A model generated the notes under the pieces. The model was not told the DNA's origin. It saw only the letters and a list, made by a program, of their open reading frames with translations, and ran no database searches. A program made the position numbers and the translations under genes. 5,362 nucleotides of DNA from Syntrophomonadaceae bacterium (lineage in GTDB: Bacteria; Bacillota; Dethiobacteria; DTU022): assembly GCA_007136055.1 (NCBI GenBank), contig SLHT01000241.1, positions 1 to 5,362 of the forward strand, given 5' to 3'. Each line of letters opens with the position of its first letter. The first letter of the stretch is position 1. Below, piece after piece: positions 1-5,362 of this stretch.

Positions 1-615
1 AAGGAAAAAGCTCTTTCCATGGGCGATATAACTTTTCTGGCCCAGGGTACAATTTATCCCGATGTAATTGAAAGCGGCACAGTTAACGGCGCCGCTGTAA
101 TAAAGTCGCACCATAATGTTGGTGGGCTGCCCGCAGAACTTGGTTTTGATTTAGTCGAGCCCCTGCGCGAATTGTTTAAAGATGAAGTGCGCCTGGTCGG
201 AGCCGAACTGGGTCTGCCCGATTCAATATTAAAAAGGCAGCCTTTTCCCGGTCCGGGTCTGGCAGTGCGCATAATAGGCGATATTACCGCTGAAAAGCTC
301 GCCCTTTTACAGCAGGCCGATGCTATTTTCAGGGAAGAACTTAATGATGCCGGTTTGAGTGAGGAAATGTGGCAGTATTTTGCCGTGCTGACTGATGTAA
401 AGGTGGTGGGTGTAAAGGGAGACGACCGCCATTATGGCCCGGTGATCGCTCTGAGAGCAGTAGTTTCTGAAGATGCCATGACCGCAGACTGGGCGCGTTT
501 GCCGCACAGCCTGCTCGATAAAACATCGCTGCGCATAACGGGCGAAATTCCCGACATAGCTCGCGTAGTTTACGATATCACCTCAAAGCCCCCCGGCACA
601 ATCGAGTGGGAATAA
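1..615 (+). CDS. guaA: GMP synthase (glutamine-hydrolysing), C-terminal part, 5' end outside window
   Basis: GuaA converts XMP to GMP using ATP and glutamine, the last step of guanine nucleotide synthesis, in the cytoplasm. Only the last 204 residues are present; the frame is open from base 1, so the ATG at 19 is an internal Met and not the start. The N-terminal glutamine amidotransferase domain and the ATP-pyrophosphatase P-loop lie upstream of the window. Visible here are the end of the synthetase domain (TIYPDVIESG, KSHHNVGGLP) and the C-terminal dimerisation domain with the XMP-binding stretch KRQPFPGPGLAVRI and the family-typical end PPGTIEWE followed by TAA. This C-terminal signature is very conserved, so the call is secure. 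The gene runs towards pdxT on the other strand, with 53 bases between the two stop codons. It appears intact as far as it can be read. Confidence 0.97.
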   Translation, partial: KEKALSMGDITFLAQGTIYPDVIESGTVNGAAVIKSHHNVGGLPAELGFDLVEPLRELFKDEVRLVGAELGLPDSILKRQPFPGPGLAVRIIGDITAEKLALLQQADAIFREELNDAGLSEEMWQYFAVLTDVKVVGVKGDDRHYGPVIALRAVVSEDAMTADWARLPHSLLDKTSLRITGEIPDIARVVYDITSKPPGTIEWE

Positions 616-668
616 CGAGACGACAGAAGGACGGCAGACTGTGCGATACATATAGACCGTTTCCATAG

Positions 669-1241
669 TCATTTGCACATTCTAATAAAGTACTGGTGCA
701 CTCTCAAGTCGTCGGTCAGTTCGGGATGGAAGGAAGTGGCCAGCAAATTACCCTGCCTGGCGGCCACAATGCCCTCGGGCATATTTGCGAGAGGTTCAAC
801 TTCGGGGCTGGCTTTTTCGATAATCGGGGCCCTGATAAAGACGGCTGTCAGCGGGGCATCAAAAGATTTAAATTCAACTTCTGTTTCAAAGCTTTCCTTT
901 TGGCGGCCAAAAGCGTTACGCTGTACGGTAATATCCATCAAACCAAGTTTGGGCTGTCCTTTAATGCCGTCAATGATGTCGCGGGCGATCAGGACCATTC
1001 CGGCGCATGTACCGAAAACGGCCAGGCTTCCCTGTCGGTTTCTTTCCCGGATCAGGTCAGCGAGGCCGAAAGTTTCTATTAACTTTCCAATGGTTGTGCT
1101 TTCTCCGCCGGGAATGATTAAACCGCTGATGCCGTTTAAGCTTTCCCTGTTTTTTACGGCCACTGCACCAACACCACAGCGTTCAAGGTGCCTGATATGT
1201 TCCGTTACGGCGCCCTGAACAGAAAGAACCCCTATTTTCAT
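669..1241 (-). CDS. pdxT: Pyridoxal 5'-phosphate synthase, glutaminase subunit PdxT
   Basis: PdxT hydrolyses glutamine and passes ammonia to PdxS in the DXP-independent PLP synthase complex. The protein has 190 residues, usual for the family. It has the class I glutamine amidotransferase fold: start MKIGVLSVQG, oxyanion region PGGEST at residues 44-49, nucleophile Cys79 in GTCAG, and the His172/Glu174 pair in FHPEL. FIRAP near residue 135 is also typical. The ATG is only 3 bases after the pdxS TAG. Its weak ribosome binding signal (GGGGA) lies inside the end of pdxS, so translation is probably coupled, which suits a complex built from equal numbers of both subunits. It is the last gene of the minus-strand run and ends with TGA. 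No clear hairpin with a U-tract follows it before the guaA stop codon. Confidence 0.97.
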   Translation of the reverse strand: MKIGVLSVQGAVTEHIRHLERCGVGAVAVKNRESLNGISGLIIPGGESTTIGKLIETFGLADLIRERNRQGSLAVFGTCAGMVLIARDIIDGIKGQPKLGLMDITVQRNAFGRQKESFETEVEFKSFDAPLTAVFIRAPIIEKASPEVEPLANMPEGIVAARQGNLLATSFHPELTDDLRVHQYFIRMCK

Positions 1242-1244
1242 TTA

Positions 1245-2129
1245 CTAAATTCCCCGTTCCTGCATTCTGTCGGCTTCGGTCAGGGTTGACATTTCCAAAC
1301 CGGGCATGGCATGGCCTAGCTTTCTTGAAACTTCAACCAGCACCTTCGGATCGTCATAGTGTAAGGTGGCCTTGACAATAGCTTCGGCTACCAGCTGTGG
1401 TTTTTCCGATTTAAATATGCCGGAGCCGACAAAAATACCGTCAGAGCCCAGCTGCATCATCAAAGATGCATCGGCAGGCGAGGCAATGCCTCCTGCTGCA
1501 AAATTAACAACGGGCAGGCGCCCCGCGCTGCGCACTTCTTTTAAAAGTTCCAGCGACACACCAATTTCCCTGGCCAGAACGACCAGTTCATCATCAGCCT
1601 TGCTGATTACCTGGCGGACCTGGTCCATAACTTTGCGCATGTGGCGAACAGCTTCGACCACGTTGCCGGTTCCCGGTTCACCCTTGGTCCGGATCATTGC
1701 CGCTCCTTCAGAAATGCGGCGCAGGGCTTCACCTAGATCCCTGGCTCCGCAGACAAAAGGAACTTTGAATAGATGTTTGTTGACATGATACTGTTCGTCG
1801 GCAGGGGTGAGGACTTCGCTTTCGTCTATATAATCAACCCCGAGTTCTTCTAATATCTGGGCTTCGGCAAAATGGCCGATCCGTACCTTGGCCATAACCG
1901 GGATTGTAACCGTATCCATAATGCTCATTATCATTTCGGGGTCGGCCATCCTGGCCACACCACCGGCCGCCCTTATATCGGACGGAACACGTTCTAAGGC
2001 CATTACAGCAACAGCTCCAGCTTTTTCAGCAATCCGGGCCTGTTCGACGTTGGTGACATCCATGATCACGCCGCCTTTTTGCATTTGAGCCATACCTTTC
2101 TTAACCCGAAAAGTACCCTGTTCCTTCAT
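1245..2129 (-). CDS. pdxS: Pyridoxal 5'-phosphate synthase, synthase subunit PdxS
   Basis: PdxS builds PLP from ribose 5-phosphate, glyceraldehyde 3-phosphate and ammonia supplied by PdxT; the family forms a dodecamer of (beta/alpha)8 barrels decorated by PdxT. The 294-residue length matches the Bacillus subtilis protein as I recall it, and the numbering aligns without gaps over the part I counted. Active-site residues are present: Asp24 in VIMDV, Lys81 in MAKVRIGHF (the lysine that holds the sugar intermediate) and Lys149 in IRTKGEPGTGN. Also clear are the start RVKKGMAQMQKGG and ALERVPSDIRA. The ATG has a good ribosome binding site, AGAGAGGAG at 2146-2138, eight bases upstream. The gene follows hisF by 30 bases and precedes pdxT by 3. 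Nothing is truncated or unusual. Confidence 0.98.
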   Translation of the reverse strand: MKEQGTFRVKKGMAQMQKGGVIMDVTNVEQARIAEKAGAVAVMALERVPSDIRAAGGVARMADPEMIMSIMDTVTIPVMAKVRIGHFAEAQILEELGVDYIDESEVLTPADEQYHVNKHLFKVPFVCGARDLGEALRRISEGAAMIRTKGEPGTGNVVEAVRHMRKVMDQVRQVISKADDELVVLAREIGVSLELLKEVRSAGRLPVVNFAAGGIASPADASLMMQLGSDGIFVGSGIFKSEKPQLVAEAIVKATLHYDDPKVLVEVSRKLGHAMPGLEMSTLTEADRMQERGI

Positions 2130-2159
2130 TGCAAAAACTCCTCTCTAAAATCATGGTTG

Positions 2160-2945
2160 TTATTTGTTAGCCGGCCGTACCGGCAATCCTTTTGAAGCAA
2201 GATAATCCTTAATCTCGGTGATAGTGAAGGTGCCGTAGTGCAAAATTGATGCTGCCAGGACGGCGTGAGCGTTGCCTTTGGTTAAAGCATCATACAGATG
2301 CTCTAATGTGCCCGCTCCGCCCGAGGCTATAACCGGGATGTCGACTGCATCTGTCACCGCCGCTAACATTTCAGTATCGTAGCCGTCTAAAGTGCCGTCG
2401 GCATCCATTGAAGTTAACAGTATTTCCCCTGCACCCATATCTTCAACTTCCTTAACCCACTCGATTAAATCGCGTCCCGTTGCCTTTCGGCCACCGTGGC
2501 TGTAAACTTCCCACTTCAAAGTATCGTTCTGCACTGTTTTGTCCACCCGGCAGGCGTCGATAGCGGCAACAATACACTGGCTGCCAAACTGTTCAGCGCC
2601 TTCCTTTAATAACCCGGGGTTTTTGAGGGCGGCAGTGTTTAAAGAAACCTTATCTGCTCCCGATTGCAATAACTCCTGCATAAATAAGGTGGAATCAATC
2701 CCGCCGCCGACGGTGAGTGGAATAAAAACAACTTCAGCGGTTTTACGTACAACATCGATAATTGCCCTGCGTCCTTCGACTGAAGCGGTAATGTCTAGAA
2801 AGACAATTTCATCTGCTCCTTCACTATTATAAAAAGCAGCTCTTTCCACAGGGTCTCCTGCGTCCCTGATATTAACAAAGCGGGTGCCTTTTACTACTCG
2901 GCCGTCCCGCACATCCAGACAGGGTATAATTCTCTTCGCCAGCAT
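2160..2945 (-). CDS. hisF: Imidazole glycerol phosphate synthase, cyclase subunit HisF
   Basis: HisF uses ammonia from HisH to convert PRFAR to imidazole glycerol phosphate and AICAR, the step that links histidine and purine synthesis. The 261-residue protein is a (beta/alpha)8 barrel. Both catalytic aspartates are present: Asp11 in IIPCLD and Asp130 in AAID. Lys19, the phosphate-binding GGGI at 80-83, the HisH-facing Asp98/Lys99 pair in GADKVSLN, EILLTSMDADG and IASGGAG are all seen. Two departures from the family as I remember it: the usual DAKRV reads DACRV at 130-134, and the loop that follows (about residues 135-143) is a few residues longer. The ATG has AAGGGG nine bases upstream. hisH ends 41 bases earlier and pdxS starts 30 bases later. 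No other his gene is in the window. Confidence 0.96.
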   Translation of the reverse strand: MLAKRIIPCLDVRDGRVVKGTRFVNIRDAGDPVERAAFYNSEGADEIVFLDITASVEGRRAIIDVVRKTAEVVFIPLTVGGGIDSTLFMQELLQSGADKVSLNTAALKNPGLLKEGAEQFGSQCIVAAIDACRVDKTVQNDTLKWEVYSHGGRKATGRDLIEWVKEVEDMGAGEILLTSMDADGTLDGYDTEMLAAVTDAVDIPVIASGGAGTLEHLYDALTKGNAHAVLAASILHYGTFTITEIKDYLASKGLPVRPANK

Positions 2946-2986
2946 GATTGGTATCCCCTTATTTAATATTTAAACTAATTATTTCC

Positions 2987-3619
2987 TTAGTGCTGATCGG
3001 CTATAATCTTACCAAAATTACTGAGCAGGCGCAAGCCTGCCGGGCCGCTCTTTTCGGGGTGAAATTGCACCCCTATAAGATTGCCGTCGGCCACAGCAGA
3101 AGTAAAGGGGAAGCCGTACTCGGTCAGAGCCAGGGTATAACGATTTTGATCTGGTAGCACGTAGTAAGAGTGGGTGAAATAGAAATAAGCATCCTCATAG
3201 AGTCCCTCAAAAAGGGAGTGTTTGCCAACAGGAACAGCCTTATTCCAACCGACATGGGGGACGGGCAAACCGGCTGGAAATCTTTTTACCTTGCCGCTGA
3301 TGGCATTTAAACCCCTGACCACATTTTTTGTTTTGATGGACTCTTCACTTTCCGAAAATAGAAGCTGCATGCCCAAACATATGCCCAGCAGTGGCTTTTT
3401 GTCCGCTACAACTTTAAGCAGGGCGTCTGTTAATTTATTTTCTTTCATAGCTTTTGCGGCGTGATCGAAAAAACCAACCCCGGGGAATATAACTGCTTTT
3501 GCGGCAGCGATTATTACGGGGTTGTTAGATATTTGAGGATTTAGGGAGACCATTTCACAGGCTTTATAAATACTGTACAAGTTAGCGCTTCCACTATCAA
3601 CGATAACCAACTCTTTCAT
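2987..3619 (-). CDS. hisH: Imidazole glycerol phosphate synthase, glutamine amidotransferase subunit HisH
   Basis: HisH is the glutaminase partner of HisF and feeds ammonia through the HisF barrel. The chosen ATG gives 210 residues, normal for the family. The class I amidotransferase triad is complete: Cys81 in GICLGMQ, His187 and Glu189 in QFHPEKSG. PGVG at 46-49 and HVGWN at 122-126 are the oxyanion-loop and interface motifs. The start was set by the ribosome binding site GGGAGG at 3633-3628, eight bases before this ATG. A longer frame from a TTG at 3649 would place that site inside the coding region, and an ATG two codons earlier (3625) is too close to it. The N-terminus reads IVDSGSANLYS where the family usually has a DYG.GN-type motif, a modest divergence. 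hisF follows after 41 bases. Confidence 0.95.
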   Translation of the reverse strand: MKELVIVDSGSANLYSIYKACEMVSLNPQISNNPVIIAAAKAVIFPGVGFFDHAAKAMKENKLTDALLKVVADKKPLLGICLGMQLLFSESEESIKTKNVVRGLNAISGKVKRFPAGLPVPHVGWNKAVPVGKHSLFEGLYEDAYFYFTHSYYVLPDQNRYTLALTEYGFPFTSAVADGNLIGVQFHPEKSGPAGLRLLSNFGKIIADQH

Positions 3620-3627
3620 CGGCATTT

Positions 3628-3633
3628 CCTCCC
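3628..3633 (-). promoter_or_regulatory. Ribosome binding site of hisH that decides its start
   Basis: GGGAGG on the minus strand, eight bases before the ATG at 3619. It lies within the upstream extension that would begin at the TTG at 3649, and only two bases separate it from the ATG at 3625. It therefore favours the ATG at 3619 over both alternatives. Confidence 0.85.
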
Positions 3634-3687
3634 GGGTAACAAAAAGCAAAACAGCTTATTTCATAGGAAAAGGTTGAGTCTTTACTT

Positions 3688-3717
3688 ATTATATAGCATT
3701 TGCTGCTGAACAGTCAT
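3688..3717 (-). promoter_or_regulatory. Possible internal promoter before hisH
   Basis: On the minus strand a perfect TATAAT (3693-3688) is preceded by 18 bases and then ATGACT (3717-3712), which matches four of six bases of the TTGACA -35 consensus. A TG lies a few bases upstream of the AT-rich core and may help. The site sits between the aminotransferase stop and hisH, so it could give hisH-hisF-pdxS-pdxT transcription that does not depend on the T-box. AT-rich gaps yield such matches by chance, so this is only a candidate. Confidence 0.4.
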
Positions 3718-3723
3718 TATTTA

Positions 3724-4962
3724 TTACTGCCCCATAGCTTTTATAACGCATTTTGTTTCTATATCATGGAGAAGTTCACCGATTAGTTTTATGCCCCGGG
3801 TAATATCTTCTATGTCGGGTTGACTGAAGGAGAAGCGCGCGCTGTATTTGCCCCCGCCGTTACAGGAAAAACCTTCTCCGTGAACGAAAGCGACATTCCG
3901 TGTTAGGGCCAGCTCAAGCAGTTCCCTGCTGGTGGGATAATAATCGGGGAAGTCAACCCAGATAAAAAAGCCGCCCCTCGGGATGTTAAATTTTACCCCG
4001 GCCGGGAAGTAGCGCTTCATGGCCTCGACCATGGCATTTCTTTTTTCACGGTACAGCTCTGCCAGGCGCATAATGTGCCTGTCCAGGTAACCTTCCCGGG
4101 AGAGGAAACAAGCCAGCTGTTGGCCCAGAGAACTAGAACAGAGGTCGGCTGTTTGCTTGGCCAGGGTTACTTTTTCAATCAACGGTTTTGGTCCGGCCAA
4201 CCAGCCGATCCGAATCCCCGGAATAAGCACTTTCGAATAAGAACCGAGATAAATAACCCGGTCTTCGCGGTCAAGTGAAATGTAGGAAGGAGGCACTTCA
4301 CCTTCATAGCAGAGAGGTCCGTAAGGGTTATCTTCAAGAATTAACAAATTATAGCGGGACGCGATATCCAGGATTTCGTAACGCCTCTGGAGGCTGGTGG
4401 TAAGCCCTGTCGGGTTCTGGAAATTAGGAACGGTATAAAATATTTGCGGCGGATTCCCTTCCTCGGTAAGCTTAACAATAAACTGTTCCATTTTTGCAGG
4501 GATGGGACCTTCACTATCCATTTCAATACCTTTCGGAATGCCGCCGTAAGACTTGATTGCGCTCATTCCCCCGATATAAGCAGGATCTTCGACCAAAACA
4601 GGTTGATCCGTATTGACCAGGATACGGCAGAGCAGGTCAAGACCCTGCTGGGATCCGTCGGTAATAACCAGGTTGCCGGTTTCGCATACCGCTCCTTCAC
4701 GGCGCATCCTTTCGGCAACCAGATCGCGCAGGTCATAACTGCCTTCGGTAGGGCCGTACTGCAATGCCTGACAACTTTCTTCCATAACCAATTTGGACAA
4801 AGCCCGGGCAATGTGTTCGCGAGGAAAAAAGTCGTTTCCCGGGAATCCGCCCGCAAAAGAGATTACTTCCGGTCGTTCTGTCAGGGCAAAAAACTGACGG
4901 ATTTGTGAACCGGTAATATGCTTCGTGCGCTCTGCAAAAAAGTTATCCCATTTAACATTCAT
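3724..4962 (-). CDS. Fold-type I PLP-dependent aminotransferase (class I/II), T-box controlled
   Basis: A cytoplasmic PLP enzyme that should transfer an amino group between an amino acid and a 2-oxo acid. The 412 residues cover a complete aminotransferase: FAGGFP at 36-41, TDGSQQGLDL cofactor-phosphate region at 101-110, Asn183 in FQNPTG, Asp211 and Tyr214 in LEDNPYG, the Schiff-base Lys244 in GSYSKVLIPG, and Arg376 in SARFSFS, expected to bind the substrate carboxylate. It resembles the LysN / aromatic aminotransferase / MocR catalytic-domain group but has no winged-helix DNA-binding domain, so it is an enzyme and not a MocR regulator. Family membership does not fix the substrate. The alanine-like specifier in the leader suggests an alanine-forming (pyruvate) transaminase; this is inference. 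The ATG has a strong site, GGGGGAGG at 4978-4971, eight bases upstream. hisH begins 104 bases after the stop codon. Confidence 0.93.
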   Translation of the reverse strand: MNVKWDNFFAERTKHITGSQIRQFFALTERPEVISFAGGFPGNDFFPREHIARALSKLVMEESCQALQYGPTEGSYDLRDLVAERMRREGAVCETGNLVITDGSQQGLDLLCRILVNTDQPVLVEDPAYIGGMSAIKSYGGIPKGIEMDSEGPIPAKMEQFIVKLTEEGNPPQIFYTVPNFQNPTGLTTSLQRRYEILDIASRYNLLILEDNPYGPLCYEGEVPPSYISLDREDRVIYLGSYSKVLIPGIRIGWLAGPKPLIEKVTLAKQTADLCSSSLGQQLACFLSREGYLDRHIMRLAELYREKRNAMVEAMKRYFPAGVKFNIPRGGFFIWVDFPDYYPTSRELLELALTRNVAFVHGEGFSCNGGGKYSARFSFSQPDIEDITRGIKLIGELLHDIETKCVIKAMGQ

Positions 4963-5018
4963 TTTAACTGCCTCCCCCGATAACCCGCTCTTTTTTTGTT
5001 ATAAAACATCTTAAATTC

Positions 5019-5050
5019 AAAAAGCCCGTCTCTTAAAAATTAAGAGACGG
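5019..5050 (-). terminator. Rho-independent terminator of the T-box leader
   Basis: A perfect 11-bp stem, CCGTCTCTTAA pairing with TTAAGAGACGG around a TTT loop (5050-5026), is followed by GC and five Ts (5023-5019) on the minus strand. It lies 56 bases before the aminotransferase ATG. Its 5' arm contains CCGT CTCT, the same bases needed to complete the antiterminator with the T-box, so the two folds exclude each other. Confidence 0.93.
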
Positions 5051-5059
5051 ACTAATATC

Positions 5060-5074
5060 CCGCGGTACCACTCT
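5060..5074 (-). promoter_or_regulatory. Conserved T-box sequence with UGGU tRNA-acceptor bulge
   Basis: AGAGTGGTACCGCGG on the minus strand matches the conserved T-box element. Its UGGU (5070-5067) would pair with the ACCA end of uncharged tRNA, which requires discriminator base A73. That fits tRNA-Ala and excludes tRNA-His (C73) or tRNA-Ser (G73). Confidence 0.95.
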
Positions 5075-5170
5075 AGTTGCCCCAAAATCGAGCCCCTCGT
5101 TGTCGATAACGGCTTTGCAACCGGCGGTCCTTAGTGGATTAAAGCCATTTCAGGACCACAGCTCCGGGGT

Positions 5171-5173
5171 GGC
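5171..5173 (-). promoter_or_regulatory. Probable T-box specifier codon GCC (Ala)
   Basis: In the 3' side of the specifier loop the RNA reads GAA-UAA-GCC-A-CCCC. GCC is followed by A and then by the lower helix and GGAGC, in register with the Bacillus subtilis glyQS pattern as I recall it (GGC-A-CUUC-GAGC). UAA lies between the loop-E GAA and the codon, which is not usual, so the reading is likely but not certain. Confidence 0.68.
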
Positions 5174-5279
5174 TTATTCCTTTGGCTACCAGAGGCTCTT
5201 TCAGCCAAGGAGCCTCTCTCTGGATGAACCGCCAAAGTATTTTTCCCCTTCAACGCTTTGTTTCATTAATTATTTTTGG

Positions 5280-5308
5280 ATTATAACAGAATAAAAAGGA
5301 TAAAGCAA
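5280..5308 (-). promoter_or_regulatory. Vegetative sigma-A type promoter of the aminotransferase transcript
   Basis: TTGCTT (-35, 5308-5303), a spacer of exactly 17 bases, and a perfect TATAAT (-10, 5285-5280) on the minus strand. The expected start is near 5273, about a dozen bases before the base of T-box Stem I, leaving a leader of roughly 310 bases to the ATG. The remaining bases 5309-5362 are AT-rich, and I see no gene in them. Confidence 0.85.
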
Positions 5309-5362
5309 GGGTAACAGCAAAATAATATATAACGTAATCATTTAAACTCTAAAATTTAAAGA

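Larger units (their letters stand above)
5019..5262 (-). promoter_or_regulatory. T-box riboswitch leader, probable tRNA-Ala specificity
   Basis: The RNA reads right to left. Stem I has a kink-turn-like GCGTTGA / CGGAGC pair at its base, GGGG (5248-5245) pairing with CCCC (5169-5166), the specifier loop, a 7-bp helix CTTTGGC (5237-5231) with GCCAAAG (5186-5180), and an upper stem (5223-5210 with 5198-5189) with an AGAG bulge and an 11-base terminal loop. A Stem II-like helix pairs GGTCCT (5157-5152) with AGGACC (5131-5126). Stem III is CGTTATCGACAACG (5111-5098). The T-box AGAGTGGTACCGCGG is at 5074-5060. The antiterminator forms from AGAG and GCGG of the T-box pairing with CTCT and CCGT of the terminator's 5' arm, leaving UGGUACC bulged. 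The specifier best reads GCC (5173-5171), followed by A, as in the usual pattern. Uncharged tRNA should allow read-through into the aminotransferase. Confidence 0.95.

Noticed and set aside
2948..3157. 69-residue open frame on the + strand overlapping the hisH 3' end
   Set aside because: It is antisense to clear hisH coding sequence, and I recognise no motif in it.
3620..3649. Ten-residue N-terminal extension of hisH from a TTG at 3649
   Set aside because: The GGGAGG ribosome binding site falls inside this extension, and the ATG at 3619 has ideal spacing and gives the normal N-terminus.
4341..4908. Several open frames on both strands within the aminotransferase gene
   Set aside because: All are shadows of the conserved aminotransferase frame, which carries every cofactor-binding motif; none shows a motif of its own.
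3724..4962. MocR-type transcription regulator (PdxR-like), suggested by the nearby pdxS/pdxT
   Set aside because: The N-terminus goes straight into the aminotransferase domain. There is no winged-helix DNA-binding domain, and the 412-residue length fits the enzyme alone.
5026..5050. The 11-bp inverted repeat as a + strand terminator or a repeat element
   Set aside because: No T-run follows it on the + strand. On the minus strand it is fully explained as the T-box terminator.
5170..5172. Reading the T-box specifier as CAC (histidine), attractive because hisH and hisF lie downstream
   Set aside because: CAC would be followed by C and not A. The bulge UGGU needs discriminator A73, whereas tRNA-His has C73, and the register relative to the lower helix favours GCC.
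5100..5294. 64-residue open frame on the + strand
   Set aside because: It lies inside the T-box leader and promoter on the opposite strand, has no recognisable motif, and its content is explained by the RNA structure.

Overview
The window looks like chromosomal core-metabolism DNA from a Gram-positive, Clostridia-type Firmicute, perhaps a Peptococcaceae or Desulfotomaculum-like organism. The evidence is strong GGAGG ribosome binding sites, a textbook TATAAT promoter, a T-box tRNA-sensing leader, PLP synthesis by the PdxS/PdxT route, and moderate base composition. The genus-level guess rests on protein resemblance and is uncertain. No mobile element, CRISPR array, rRNA or tRNA gene was seen.

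Layout: the left end (1-615, + strand) is the C-terminal part of GMP synthase, guaA, cut by the window edge. It converges on a run of five genes, all on the minus strand. In their transcription order (right to left) these are a fold-type I PLP-dependent aminotransferase (4962-3724), hisH (3619-2987), hisF (2945-2160), pdxS (2129-1245) and pdxT (1241-669). Gaps between these genes are 104, 41, 30 and 3 bases, with no convincing terminator inside the run, so read-through is plausible. A weaker internal promoter may lie just before hisH.

The 400 bases right of the aminotransferase contain no gene. They hold a near-consensus promoter (5308-5280) and a complete T-box leader: a Stem I with AG bulge and specifier loop, a Stem II-like helix, a Stem III hairpin, the conserved T-box sequence with a UGGU bulge, and mutually exclusive antiterminator and terminator. 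The best specifier reading is GCC (alanine), with the usual A after it. UGGU matches an A73 discriminator, as in tRNA-Ala, and argues against histidine. The leader therefore probably switches the aminotransferase on when tRNA-Ala is uncharged, which suggests a role in making alanine.

How the genes fit together: the aminotransferase needs PLP, and pdxS/pdxT at the far end of the run make PLP. HisH/HisF form imidazole glycerol phosphate synthase. PdxT/PdxS and HisH/HisF share one architecture, a class I glutamine amidotransferase feeding ammonia to a (beta/alpha)8 barrel, and GuaA is also a glutamine amidotransferase enzyme. The most interesting part is the T-box leader, its unusual specifier loop, and the possibility that an alanine signal reaches PLP and histidine genes.
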